In this document: piece by piece, positions 18,105-27,574 of the stretch | Position numbering within the stretch: the first letter of the stretch is position 1 | Layout of the letters: every line of letters starts with the position of its first letter | NCBI RefSeq assembly: GCF_000027005.1 | Contig: NC_012965.1 | Span: forward strand, 1,599,001-1,663,000 | Source of the DNA: Komagataella phaffii GS115 | Taxonomy: Eukaryota; Ascomycota; Pichiomycetes; Pichiales; Pichiaceae | DNA length: 64,000 nucleotides | Reading direction: 5' to 3' | Position numbers and translations under genes: made by a program | The notes under the pieces: model-generated | The model's input: the letters and a program-made list of their open reading frames with translations, nothing else | Told to the model about the DNA's origin: nothing | The model's database searches: none

Positions 18105-20771
18105 ATGAGTACCGCAGCCCCAATCAAGGAAGAAAGCCAATTTGCCCATTTGACCCTAATGAACAAGGATATACCTTCGAACGCAAAACAGGCAAAGTCG
18201 AAAGTTTCAGCGGCCCCTGCTAAGACGGGCTCCAAATCTGCTGGTGGATCTGGCAACAACAACGCTGCACCTGTGAAAAAAAGAGTCCGCACGGGCTGTT
18301 TGACCTGCCGAAAGAAGCACAAGAAATGTGACGAGAACAGAAACCCAAAATGTGACTTTTGCACTTTGAAAGGCTTGGAATGTGTCTGGCCAGAGAACAA
18401 TAAGAAGAATATCTTCGTTAACAACTCCATGAAGGATTTCTTAGGCAAGAAAACGGTGGATGGAGCTGATAGTCTCAATTTGGCCGTGAATCTGCAACAA
18501 CAGCAGAGTTCAAACACAATTGCCAATCAATCGCTTTCCTCAATTGGATTGGAAAGTTTTGGTTACGGCTCTGGTATCAAAAACGAGTTTAACTTCCAAG
18601 ACTTGATAGGTTCAAACTCTGGCAGTTCAGATCCGACATTTTCAGTAGACGCTGACGAGGCCCAAAAACTCGACATTTCCAACAAGAACAGTCGTAAGAG
18701 ACAGAAACTAGGTTTGCTGCCGGTCAGCAATGCAACTTCCCATTTGAACGGTTTCAATGGAATGTCCAATGGAAAGTCACACTCTTTCTCTTCACCGTCT
18801 GGGACTAATGACGATGAACTAAGTGGCTTGATGTTCAACTCACCAAGCTTCAACCCCCTCACAGTTAACGATTCTACCAACAACAGCAACCACAATATAG
18901 GTTTGTCTCCGATGTCATGCTTATTTTCTACAGTTCAAGAAGCATCTCAAAAAAAGCATGGAAATTCCAGTAGACACTTTTCATACCCATCTGGGCCGGA
19001 GGACCTTTGGTTCAATGAGTTCCAAAAACAGGCCCTCACAGCCAATGGAGAAAATGCTGTCCAACAGGGAGATGATGCTTCTAAGAACAACACAGCCATT
19101 CCTAAGGACCAGTCTTCGAACTCATCGATTTTCAGTTCACGTTCTAGTGCAGCTTCTAGCAACTCAGGAGACGATATTGGAAGGATGGGCCCATTCTCCA
19201 AAGGACCAGAGATTGAGTTCAACTACGATTCTTTTTTGGAATCGTTGAAGGCAGAGTCACCCTCTTCTTCAAAGTACAATCTGCCGGAAACTTTGAAAGA
19301 GTACATGACCCTTAGTTCGTCTCATCTGAATAGTCAACACTCCGACACTTTGGCAAATGGCACTAACGGTAACTATTCTAGCACCGTTTCCAACAACTTG
19401 AGCTTAAGTTTGAACTCCTTCTCTTTCTCTGACAAGTTCTCATTGAGTCCACCAACAATCACTGACGCCGAAAAGTTTTCATTGATGAGAAACTTCATTG
19501 ACAACATCTCGCCATGGTTTGACACTTTTGACAATACCAAACAGTTTGGAACAAAAATTCCAGTTCTGGCCAAAAAATGTTCTTCATTGTACTATGCCAT
19601 TCTGGCTATATCTTCTCGTCAAAGAGAAAGGATAAAGAAAGAGCACAATGAAAAAACATTGCAATGCTACCAATACTCACTACAACAGCTCATCCCTACT
19701 GTTCAAAGCTCAAATAATATTGAGTACATTATCACATGTATTCTCCTGAGTGTGTTCCACATCATGTCTAGTGAACCTTCAACCCAGAGGGACATCATTG
19801 TGTCATTGGCAAAATACATTCAAGCATGCAACATAAACGGATTTACATCTAATGACAAACTGGAAAAGAGTATTTTCTGGAACTATGTCAATTTGGATTT
19901 GGCTACTTGTGCAATCGGTGAAGAGTCAATGGTCATTCCTTTTAGCTACTGGGTTAAAGAGACAACTGACTACAAGACCATTCAAGATGTGAAGCCATTT
20001 TTCACCAAGAAGACTAGCACGACAACTGACGATGACTTGGACGATATGTATGCCATCTACATGCTGTACATTAGTGGTAGAATCATTAACCTGTTGAACT
20101 GCAGAGATGCGAAGCTCAATTTTGAGCCCAAGTGGGAGTTTTTGTGGAATGAACTCAATGAATGGGAATTGAACAAACCCTTGACCTTTCAAAGTATTGT
20201 TCAGTTCAAGGCCAATGACGAATCGCAGGGCGGATCAACTTTTCCAACTGTTCTATTCTCCAACTCTCGAAGCTGTTACAGTAACCAGCTGTATCATATG
20301 AGCTACATCATCTTAGTGCAGAATAAACCACGATTATACAAAATCCCCTTTACTACAGTTTCTGCTTCAATGTCATCTCCATCGGACAACAAAGCTGGGA
20401 TGTCTGCTTCCAGCACACCTGCTTCAGACCACCACGCTTCTGGTGATCATTTGTCTCCAAGAAGTGTAGAGCCCTCTCTTTCGACAACGTTGAGCCCTCC
20501 GCCTAATGCAAACGGTGCAGGTAACAAGTTCCGCTCTACGCTCTGGCATGCCAAGCAGATCTGTGGGATTTCTATCAACAACAACCACAACAGCAATCTA
20601 GCAGCCAAAGTGAACTCATTGCAACCATTGTGGCACGCTGGAAAGCTAATTAGTTCCAAGTCTGAACATACACAGTTGCTGAAACTGTTGAACAACCTTG
20701 AGTGTGCAACAGGCTGGCCTATGAACTGGAAGGGCAAGGAGTTAATTGACTACTGGAATGTTGAAGAATAG
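18105..20771 (+). CDS. MIT1: Zn(II)2Cys6 transcription factor, methanol regulator MIT1
   Basis: This 888-residue fungal binuclear-cluster transcription factor has its zinc cluster at Cys65-68-75-83-86-93 (CX2CX6CX7CX2CX6C), flanked by basic residues (KKRVRTGC). Long Ser/Asn-rich, low-complexity segments follow (about 100-460). A helical region from about 460 to 720 (KFSLMRNFIDNISPWFDTFDN..., IEYIITCILLSVFHIMSSEP) resembles the fungal transcription-factor regulatory domain. Length, cluster and position beside DAS2 fit Mit1, the methanol-induced activator of K. phaffii (related to Mpp1 of Ogataea), known to act on methanol-use genes. The name rests on recalled locus order plus these features; the family is certain. 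Confidence 0.88.
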   Translation: MSTAAPIKEESQFAHLTLMNKDIPSNAKQAKSKVSAAPAKTGSKSAGGSGNNNAAPVKKRVRTGCLTCRKKHKKCDENRNPKCDFCTLKGLECVWPENNKKNIFVNNSMKDFLGKKTVDGADSLNLAVNLQQQQSSNTIANQSLSSIGLESFGYGSGIKNEFNFQDLIGSNSGSSDPTFSVDADEAQKLDISNKNSRKRQKLGLLPVSNATSHLNGFNGMSNGKSHSFSSPSGTNDDELSGLMFNSPSFNPLTVNDSTNNSNHNIGLSPMSCLFSTVQEASQKKHGNSSRHFSYPSGPEDLWFNEFQKQALTANGENAVQQGDDASKNNTAIPKDQSSNSSIFSSRSSAASSNSGDDIGRMGPFSKGPEIEFNYDSFLESLKAESPSSSKYNLPETLKEYMTLSSSHLNSQHSDTLANGTNGNYSSTVSNNLSLSLNSFSFSDKFSLSPPTITDAEKFSLMRNFIDNISPWFDTFDNTKQFGTKIPVLAKKCSSLYYAILAISSRQRERIKKEHNEKTLQCYQYSLQQLIPTVQSSNNIEYIITCILLSVFHIMSSEPSTQRDIIVSLAKYIQACNINGFTSNDKLEKSIFWNYVNLDLATCAIGEESMVIPFSYWVKETTDYKTIQDVKPFFTKKTSTTTDDDLDDMYAIYMLYISGRIINLLNCRDAKLNFEPKWEFLWNELNEWELNKPLTFQSIVQFKANDESQGGSTFPTVLFSNSRSCYSNQLYHMSYIILVQNKPRLYKIPFTTVSASMSSPSDNKAGMSASSTPASDHHASGDHLSPRSVEPSLSTTLSPPPNANGAGNKFRSTLWHAKQICGISINNNHNSNLAAKVNSLQPLWHAGKLISSKSEHTQLLKLLNNLECATGWPMNWKGKELIDYWNVEE

Positions 20772-20968
20772 AAATCACAATCACCATTACATATCCAACC
20801 AACCAAACCAAACCTTTACGACCCCTTTATGACATTATATAATCTATGTTCTTTTTTCATAAAATATCTTATATTGAGTACGAAGAATCTGAGAGAGTCT
20901 TGATAGAGTTCTAAAAATGAAATGAGTATTACTATAAACTCTGTATTGTAGTCAGGGGTAATACACAT

Positions 20969-21283
20969 TTAGGCACTTGAACCTCCCTCCTTCTTGCTAA
21001 ATGCCTTGGAGGCGTACTCCTTGGCATCGGCTTGAAACTGCTTGTTGCCGGCAAGTTCAGAGACTTCCTTTTGAATTCCCTTGAAGTCACCCTTCTGGAC
21101 AGCAGCGGCAATGTCTTTCAGGTCTTGGGTGTATCCCTCGATCTCCTGCTTCTTGGCCTCCTCAGTTTTCTTGGGCTCTTCCCCCTTAGTTGAGGCTTCG
21201 GTAGCTGAGGTATCCTTGGATGAAGCTTCCTTGTCTTTGAGTTGATCTTTGACAACGTTTGAGATAGAGTCGAAAAGGGCCAT
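20969..21283 (-). CDS. Small highly charged hypothetical protein
   Basis: I do not recognise this 104-residue protein. It begins MALFDSISNVVKDQL, continues with a Lys/Glu/Ser/Thr-rich low-complexity stretch (about 16-48), then an amphipathic helical part (GYTQDLKDIAAAVQKGDFKG..., ADAKEYASKAFSKKEGG). There is no Cys and no membrane segment. The composition recalls hydrophilic stress proteins, but that is only a resemblance. Strongly biased, G- and C-ending codons (AAG, GAG, GCC, TCC) suggest a real and well-expressed gene. It is convergent with MIT1, with about 200 bases between stops. Confidence 0.65.
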   Translation of the reverse strand: MALFDSISNVVKDQLKDKEASSKDTSATEASTKGEEPKKTEEAKKQEIEGYTQDLKDIAAAVQKGDFKGIQKEVSELAGNKQFQADAKEYASKAFSKKEGGSSA

Positions 21284-21980
21284 TATGATTTATAGTTTGC
21301 GGGAAACAGGAAGAATAAACGTCGGAGGGATTACGCAGTATTTATACGAAATTGTGAATAGGAGTAACGAACGGCAAAGCTTGAGCGCGCGCCTACATAA
21401 TCTTCGGTGCAGAAGAGGTTTATTTATTACTAAGCCGCGGAGCAGGACGAATTGGTTGACATATTGTGCTAGACAACTAACTGGAGCTGTTCTAAGGAGA
21501 GGGCATGCTTTGACATTATGTCCCCTGTAGATCGCAGATAGAGACTTATGGAGATTTGTGACGAAATTATGGTGTTTTTTCCGGCTGCATATATATGCAG
21601 GACACGTAGTTGTTCGGACGAATTGTATCGAGAGGAAAAATGCAACACACGGGTAACTGGATGATAACGGTCAGAGGCTACTAACGGTGGAAACACGCTT
21701 GAAAAAAGCCGCAAAGACCGGAGGATGAAGGAGTGATATGCCCAGGGATGGTAGATAAAAATTGTAATGAGTTACTGTGGAACTAGAACTGTTATATGTT
21801 AGGGAGTTGGTAGGAAAGGTTTTTATTTATAAATATAAATATATTATATTATTAATTCTTTCCCAACAATATAACTTTAAACACCAAGGCTGCAGGAACA
21901 GACTAATGATCTAATTATATTTTTCCCTACCAGTCCAATAACCCGTAGTACATGCATCCTTTCATAGGAAGTGTATAAAT
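21284..21980. other. Intergenic region with AT-rich block upstream of tRNA-Ile
   Basis: This 0.7-kb stretch has the promoter of the small charged protein at its left end. A near-pure AT block sits at about 21820-21860 (TTTTTATTTATAAATATAAA...). Open frames here show no protein features. The AT block could be a replication-origin or nucleosome-free element, but nothing confirms it. No other RNA gene was found. Confidence 0.4.
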
Positions 21981-22054
21981 GGTCCCTTGGCCCAGTTGGT
22001 CAAGGCATCGTGCTAATAACGCGGGGATCAGCAGTTCGATCCTGCTAGGGACCA
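21981..22054 (+). tRNA. tRNA-Ile (anticodon AAU)
   Basis: The 74-nt cloverleaf has acceptor stem GGTCCCT paired with AGGGACC and discriminator A. The D-arm contains the A-box TGGCCCAGTTGG. The anticodon loop CTAATAA carries anticodon AAT. The T-arm includes the B-box GTTCGATCC. There is no intron. A run of six T starts 4 bases after the 3' end (22058-22063) and serves as the polymerase III terminator. The wobble A would be modified to inosine, so the tRNA reads AUU and AUC. Confidence 0.97.
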
Positions 22055-22110
22055 TTGTTTTTTACATTTTTCATGGCATTCAAATCAGCATTTCATTGTT
22101 CGTTACCTAT

Positions 22111-23142
22111 TTATCTTCTACGAGGACCCCTAGGTTTTGTAAAGCGTGTCTTCTCATGGACAATGGTTGAAGCTTCTGGTTTGGAATCAGTGTAATAAAG
22201 ATCCAGCTCGTCAACATCGTTTATCTCTATGATTTTGTCTAGGTTGATTCCATTGGCCTTAAGAAAGTTGGTAAACCCTTTCTTGTTTGTAGCATGAAGC
22301 ATTCTGTCTTTCACCTTGGAACCAGAGGGACAGGCGTAGATGAAAGATGTGCCTTCATCGCCCTGATGAATGGCATAAGAAGGATGTGCAGACGAAATGA
22401 ACTCCGTCAGTTCCTTCGGATTCGAAAGAGATTTAGAGGAAAGTAAGACGACTCTTTCATTAGAAATTGTTGCGGAAATTGCCTGATTATTCTTCAAATT
22501 TAAAATTGCCTCCTTGACTTCGTCTTCCACTTCAAATGCAACTTCAGTACTTTGGCTGGGAACTTCTGAAAATCCAGCAAGGTTGAATTTTCTAGAGGTT
22601 CCCCCGCCCTTTAATAAATTGAGATCTTCAATGTCTTTTACCAATTTGAGGGACTCCTCCTCTTGGGTCAATGGTTGCTGCTCGGACTCGTGAGCTCTGA
22701 TGGCTTGCCATCCTTCGTACGAAACTTCGTCCAAGTCACTGACAAATGCAATGGGAAAAAAATATTCTAAACCCAACTCCCGGATCAATGTCGTTTTAGT
22801 GGAGGCATACAACATCTTGTCCCTGACCTTTGCGTTGTCGGGAACATACGAGATAAACGTGTGCTTGTCAATTTCATCATTCTTTATAATAACATATCTT
22901 GGCTCTACGTCAGACAATGCTTCTCGAATCAAAGCGAAGTCTTGGTTGAATGAGGATGTTCCCTCAATAAGCTTGTCTACGACAATCTGTTCATTCTGGA
23001 TCTTGAGTGTAAGGGCACGAGATCCGGATTGGTAGAACCTGCTGAAAGATTGAATGAGCTCCTTTCCGGCTAATTGTTAGCAATCAAGTTCCAATTATAA
23101 GCTTGAATCGATCTTACCTTCAATACCTGACTGGTTGGACAT
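22111..23142 (-). CDS. TWF1: Twinfilin (TWF1), two exons
   Basis: Twinfilin binds actin monomers and caps or severs filaments through two ADF-homology domains. Exon 1 is 23118-23142 (MSNQSGIE plus one base) and exon 2 is 22111-23069. Joined, they give 327 residues, close to the 332 of Saccharomyces Twf1. The intron (23070-23117, 48 nt) begins GTAAGA, has a branch sequence GCTAAC six bases before the TAG acceptor, and restores the expected start MSNQSGIEAGKELIQSF. The first ADF-H domain includes YVPDNAKVRDKMLYASTK and the second repeats the pattern with CPSGSKVKDRMLHATNK. The C-terminus is basic (TKPRGPRRR), as in other twinfilins. The gene is divergent from GCD11. Confidence 0.93.
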
Positions 23143-23531
23143 TGTGGAGGGAGTCTGTGAGATAGATGGAGGAAAGGTAGGAAGCTTTCGTAATGGGGGA
23201 CCCCCAATCTCAAAAAATCCATGATTACATAAGCATTCGTGGATAATCCGATTCGACTTGCCAGAAGCCGACAAAAGAACAAAGAGAAGGCCAACAAGTA
23301 AACGTCTCCAGAAATCATGTCTTCCCTTCAGACAATCCACCAGAGCACTGAAACCAACCTCATTACCGCATGTAGTTGATCATAACCTACCAGTGAACTC
23401 ATTTCGTGTACCTACTAATACCATTGCTCAGTCCCACAATTACGCGCGATCGTCCTCCAAGCAAATTTTTTGAGCAGGTGAACCGACTGATATTATTCAC
23501 ACTAGGTAACCGCCAAAACAGAACGAAAAAG
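23143..23531. promoter_or_regulatory. Divergent promoter between TWF1 and GCD11
   Basis: These 389 bases carry both promoters. I see no strong TATA box. Open frames on both strands across the region have no homology features that I recognise. The leader before GCD11 is A-rich (CCAAAACAGAACGAAAAAG). Confidence 0.4.
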
Positions 23532-25106
23532 ATGGCAGACGATCTACAGAGTCAAACTCCGGACATAATCATCGGATCAACGATTGACGATGGGTATGAG
23601 CAGTATGCAACTGAGGAGGAAATTGAGGAAGACCAGACTCAAGATCTCGATGAGTCTAAGTCCAAGAAAACCGTCAGTTTTGCCGAATTAGACGAAGTAG
23701 ATGAAGAAGAATTGAGAAAGAAGGAGTTTGAAGAAGGTGGAGGATTGCCCGCTCAGCCCGACAATCCAGAATTCGAAAAACTGACACCTTTATCTCCAGA
23801 GATCATCAACAGACAAGCTACTATTAACATTGGTACGATCGGTCACGTCGCCCACGGTAAGTCCACTGTTGTCAGGGCCATTTCAGGAGTTCAAACCGTT
23901 CGTTTCAAAGACGAGCTGGAACGTAATATTACCATCAAACTGGGATACGCCAACGCCAAAATCTACAAGTGTGACAACGACGAGTGTCCAGAGCCAGATT
24001 GTTACCGCTCTTTTAAGTCTGACAGAGAAATACACCCCAAATGCCAGCGTCCAGGATGTACTGGCCGTTACAACTTGGTAAGACATGTCTCATTCGTGGA
24101 TTGCCCTGGTCACGACATTCTGATGAGTACGATGTTGTCTGGTGCAGCAGTCATGGACGCTGCTCTCCTACTAGTGGCCGGTAACGAATCATGTCCTCAA
24201 CCTCAGACTTCTGAGCATTTGGCCGCCATTGAGATTATGAAGCTGAACCATGTTATCATTTTGCAGAACAAAGTAGATCTTATGAGAGAGGAGACAGCTC
24301 TGGAACACCACAAGTCGATTCTCAAATTCATCCGTGGTACCATTGCTGATGGTGCCCCCATTGTGCCTATATCCGCCCAATTGAAATACAACATTGACGC
24401 TGTCAATGAGCTAATTGTCAAGACCATCCCCGTCCCTCCAAGAGACTTCACAGCATCGCCACGACTAATTGTCATTCGTTCTTTCGACGTTAACAAACCA
24501 GGTGCTGAAATCGATGAACTCAAGGGTGGTGTTGCTGGTGGTTCCATTTTGACCGGTGTCTTCAAGATTGGTGACGAAATCGAAGTACGTCCTGGTATTG
24601 TTACCAAGGATGACAGTGGAAAGATCCAATGCAAACCTATCTTCTCTAGCATAGTGTCGCTATTTGCAGAGCACAATGACCTGAAGTTTGCCGTTCCAGG
24701 TGGTCTGATTGGTGTTGGTACCAAGGTGGACCCAACGCTCTGTCGTGCCGACAGGTTGGTAGGCCAAGTCGTTGGTGCCAAAGGACACCTTCCATCCATA
24801 TACACTGATATCGAAATTAATTATTTCTTGCTGCGTCGTTTGTTGGGTGTCAAGACGGATGGACAGAAGCAAGCCAAGGTGCGTAAGCTGGATCCTAACG
24901 AGGTCTTGATGGTCAACATTGGTTCTACAGCTACAGGTGCTAGAGTCGTCGCCGTCAAGGCTGATATGGCCCGTCTACAACTGACTTCTCCAGCTTGTAC
25001 TGAGATAAACGAGAAGATTGCTCTATCCAGACGTATCGAGAAGCACTGGCGGTTGATCGGGTGGGCTACCATCAAGAAGGGTACCACCTTGGAACCCATT
25101 GCTTAA
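23532..25106 (+). CDS. GCD11: Translation initiation factor eIF2 gamma subunit (GCD11)
   Basis: This GTPase subunit of eIF2 delivers Met-tRNAi to the 40S ribosome. The 524 residues (527 in Saccharomyces) have an acidic N-terminal extension. The G domain follows with G1 GHVAHGKST (about 104-112), a zinc-knuckle insert with Cys pairs ([12 protein letters not shown] ... KCQRPGC), G3 DCPGHD and G4 NKVD. Two beta-barrel domains end in GWATIKKG. The start at 23532 (MADDLQS) follows an A-rich leader; an upstream in-frame ATG at 23406 would add an unrelated 42 residues. GCN2, which controls eIF2 through phosphorylation of its alpha subunit, is also in this window (50-55 kb). Confidence 0.97.
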   Translation: MADDLQSQTPDIIIGSTIDDGYEQYATEEEIEEDQTQDLDESKSKKTVSFAELDEVDEEELRKKEFEEGGGLPAQPDNPEFEKLTPLSPEIINRQATINIGTIGHVAHGKSTVVRAISGVQTVRFKDELERNITIKLGYANAKIYKCDNDECPEPDCYRSFKSDREIHPKCQRPGCTGRYNLVRHVSFVDCPGHDILMSTMLSGAAVMDAALLLVAGNESCPQPQTSEHLAAIEIMKLNHVIILQNKVDLMREETALEHHKSILKFIRGTIADGAPIVPISAQLKYNIDAVNELIVKTIPVPPRDFTASPRLIVIRSFDVNKPGAEIDELKGGVAGGSILTGVFKIGDEIEVRPGIVTKDDSGKIQCKPIFSSIVSLFAEHNDLKFAVPGGLIGVGTKVDPTLCRADRLVGQVVGAKGHLPSIYTDIEINYFLLRRLLGVKTDGQKQAKVRKLDPNEVLMVNIGSTATGARVVAVKADMARLQLTSPACTEINEKIALSRRIEKHWRLIGWATIKKGTTLEPIA

Positions 25107-25159
25107 ATTTTAGGGGGTTGGGAAGATGTAGAAATGTAATAGTTTAACTGTACAGTCAT

Positions 25160-27025
25160 TCATGTCGCTATTTGGCAGTATCTCTTTCGAAACTGGGCTG
25201 AGTTTACCAATTTAATTAGTACATCCTTTTGCATCAAGGTGTACATTTTGCCCTTGATTTCGTTAAAAACTTCTCTTACTTGATCCAGAACCAAAGAGCT
25301 ATCGTTTTGGTCCAGTCCCTCCACTTCGTATTCGTTCTCGTCTTCATATCTGGGTACTTCGGTCAAGTTTTGGCTCATCTTGTTTTTGATTTCTTTGAGG
25401 GAGATCTCAACTGAATTGATTAGAACGTTGGTATTGGTTACATATTTGAAACTTTCTGTGGTGTGATTGCGGATCAGCTCATGTATGAGTTGCGTCACTC
25501 TATTCCTAGTAGCATGATCAATATTGATGTTGTGAACTGCGTCAGGTGCTAGATACTTCAAGTAGATATTCAATATCATGGCCGAACATTGATTGACCGA
25601 TTTATGTGATGTCGGTTGATCTTGGGTCTGTGAGAGCCGTTGCAGTTTCTCCAAGACCCCTTCAATTTCAATGTAAACCATTAGGATTTCTAGGCACAGT
25701 TCTTCGGTAAGATGGACCTTGAGCAGGTAAAAAAACGCTGGGTCGTTTAAAACTTTTTGAATGTCAACGAGGGGGATATTTGGTTCTATAGGCTCCTGAA
25801 AGCACCAGTCCAAGATTCTATAACCTTCAGAGGTTAAAATGTACAAGTCGTCAATATCCATATGAAATTTGGAATAGTCTCTGTTATAACTAGAGACCGA
25901 CCCAAACAGGATATTGACATGCTGGATAAGCCCTTCCTGTATGAAATATTCACAAATCGATTGGGCTTCTTCCTTGAATAGAATGTCAGTACAATCTATC
26001 AGCCATTGAACCATAGTTTTTCCTAGAAAACAATATTCAACCAATTTTTTGTGGCCTGAATATACGACTTTATGGTTCTTGAAAAGTCTGATTCCTTTTG
26101 ATGAAACGTAATATTGAGAGTTGGAATCACTGTTTGGGTTATTGAAAAATCGATGTGCTAAAGGAGAGTGATGCGTCTGGCTCTCTTTGGACTTTGTATT
26201 TTCAAACATGTATTCAAAATCATCCCAAGAATTTGCTTGCAACTCAATGCCAGGCTTATTAGACTTTTTTCCTGATTTACCAGAGACTTTGTTATCGCCC
26301 AATGTCGTATCTAAAGGGCGATTTCCCAGCAGCAGTTTTGCCCTTCTCAGTTTATCTTCGTAGGAGACGGACGGTTCTAGTGTAGTCATAGGATCCCAGA
26401 TGTTGGGTTCTGGACCCATCAGCTTTATGAAGATCAGCCTAATGAGACTCTTGGACACCAGCAGCCGGTTCGTAGTGCTATTCCTCTCAAAGTAGAACAA
26501 TTGCATCGAATTGAGCGGAGATCTCAACACTGAGGGCATTTGGTCTATGGTGATTCCCAGCTTAATGCAGAACATGAACATGATATCCAAACCTTTTGGA
26601 GTAGGTTGTAAAAGGGTATTTAGGTGTTTTTCGTCCAGGGAAATCAGTGTTCTTTCTCTTGGACAATGAATTAGCCTAGCTCTCAGGAACATGTTCAGCA
26701 GTGCTAGACAGGAGTCCAAATCCATAGAACATGAAATACAGAGGTTCTTATAAACGGACTTTATGTTCAAAGACAATCCATTCAACTTGACTATTGCATG
26801 AGATGCCTTGAAACAATAGAGGTTGTTATGGAGTTGGAGTTTGAATATGCCAAACAATCCCGATTCACTTGGGTCTCCAGCTTCCAATTGGAGAGACAAG
26901 ATCAACAGGCTAAAGAAATACTTGATCTCTTTAGAATTGAACCCGATAGACTGTTCATTTGCCATTGTCATCTGCTGATGCTGTGAGGGAGAAAGAAGTA
27001 GGGGTGATACATGGTTTATAGGCAA
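25160..27025 (-). CDS. SST2: RGS protein with DEP domains (SST2)
   Basis: This 621-residue protein is a fungal regulator of G-protein signalling, the GTPase-activating protein that desensitises the pheromone-responsive G-alpha. The first third resembles a degenerate DEP region. A clear DEP domain follows at about 290-420 (VVYSGHKKLVEYCFLGKTMVQWLIDCTDILFKEEAQSICEYFI...). A C-terminal RGS domain starts at LNDPAFFYLLKVHLTEELCLEILMVYIEIEGV and ends with LIKLVNSAQFRKRY. This DEP-DEP-RGS order is that of Sst2/FlbA. Starts at 26971 or 26965 are alternatives to 27025. It is convergent with GCD11, with 53 bases between stops. Confidence 0.85.
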   Translation of the reverse strand: MPINHVSPLLLSPSQHQQMTMANEQSIGFNSKEIKYFFSLLILSLQLEAGDPSESGLFGIFKLQLHNNLYCFKASHAIVKLNGLSLNIKSVYKNLCISCSMDLDSCLALLNMFLRARLIHCPRERTLISLDEKHLNTLLQPTPKGLDIMFMFCIKLGITIDQMPSVLRSPLNSMQLFYFERNSTTNRLLVSKSLIRLIFIKLMGPEPNIWDPMTTLEPSVSYEDKLRRAKLLLGNRPLDTTLGDNKVSGKSGKKSNKPGIELQANSWDDFEYMFENTKSKESQTHHSPLAHRFFNNPNSDSNSQYYVSSKGIRLFKNHKVVYSGHKKLVEYCFLGKTMVQWLIDCTDILFKEEAQSICEYFIQEGLIQHVNILFGSVSSYNRDYSKFHMDIDDLYILTSEGYRILDWCFQEPIEPNIPLVDIQKVLNDPAFFYLLKVHLTEELCLEILMVYIEIEGVLEKLQRLSQTQDQPTSHKSVNQCSAMILNIYLKYLAPDAVHNINIDHATRNRVTQLIHELIRNHTTESFKYVTNTNVLINSVEISLKEIKNKMSQNLTEVPRYEDENEYEVEGLDQNDSSLVLDQVREVFNEIKGKMYTLMQKDVLIKLVNSAQFRKRYCQIAT

Positions 27026-27574
27026 AGCATGTTTGTTTCAGATCAAAGATTAGCGTTTCAAAGTTGTGGAAAAGTGACCATGCAACAATATGCAACACAT
27101 TCGGATTATCTGATAAGTTTCAAAGCTACTAAGTAAGCCCGTTTCAAGTCTCCAGACCGACATCTGCCATCCAGTGATTTTCTTAGTCCTGAAAAATACG
27201 ATGTGTAAACATAAACCACAAAGATCGGCCTCCGAGGTTGAACCCTTACGAAAGAGACATCTGGTAGCGCCAATGCCAAAAAAAAATCACACCAGAAGGA
27301 CAATTCCCTTCCCCCCCAGCCCATTAAAGCTTACCATTTCCTATTCCAATACGTTCCATAGAGGGCATCGCTCGGCTCATTTTCGCGTGGGTCATACTAG
27401 AGCGGCTAGCTAGTCGGCTGTTTGAGCTCTCTAATCGAGGGGTAAGGATGTCTAATATGTCATAATGGCTCACTATATAAAGAACCCGCTTGCTCAACCT
27501 TCGACTCCTTTCCCGATCCTTTGCTTGTTGCTTCTTCTTTTATAACAGGAAACAAAGGAATTTATACACTTTAA
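27026..27574. promoter_or_regulatory. Divergent region of SST2 and DAK1
   Basis: These 549 bases hold the DAK1 promoter. A TATA box (TATATAAA) is at 27474-27481, about 95 bases before the ATG. A GAGGGGTAAGG element lies at 27437-27447, and a run of eight C at 27310-27317 gives further CYCC-type cores. Methanol induction of DAK1 is known for this yeast; linking these motifs to it is inference. Open frames here show no protein features. Confidence 0.55.
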
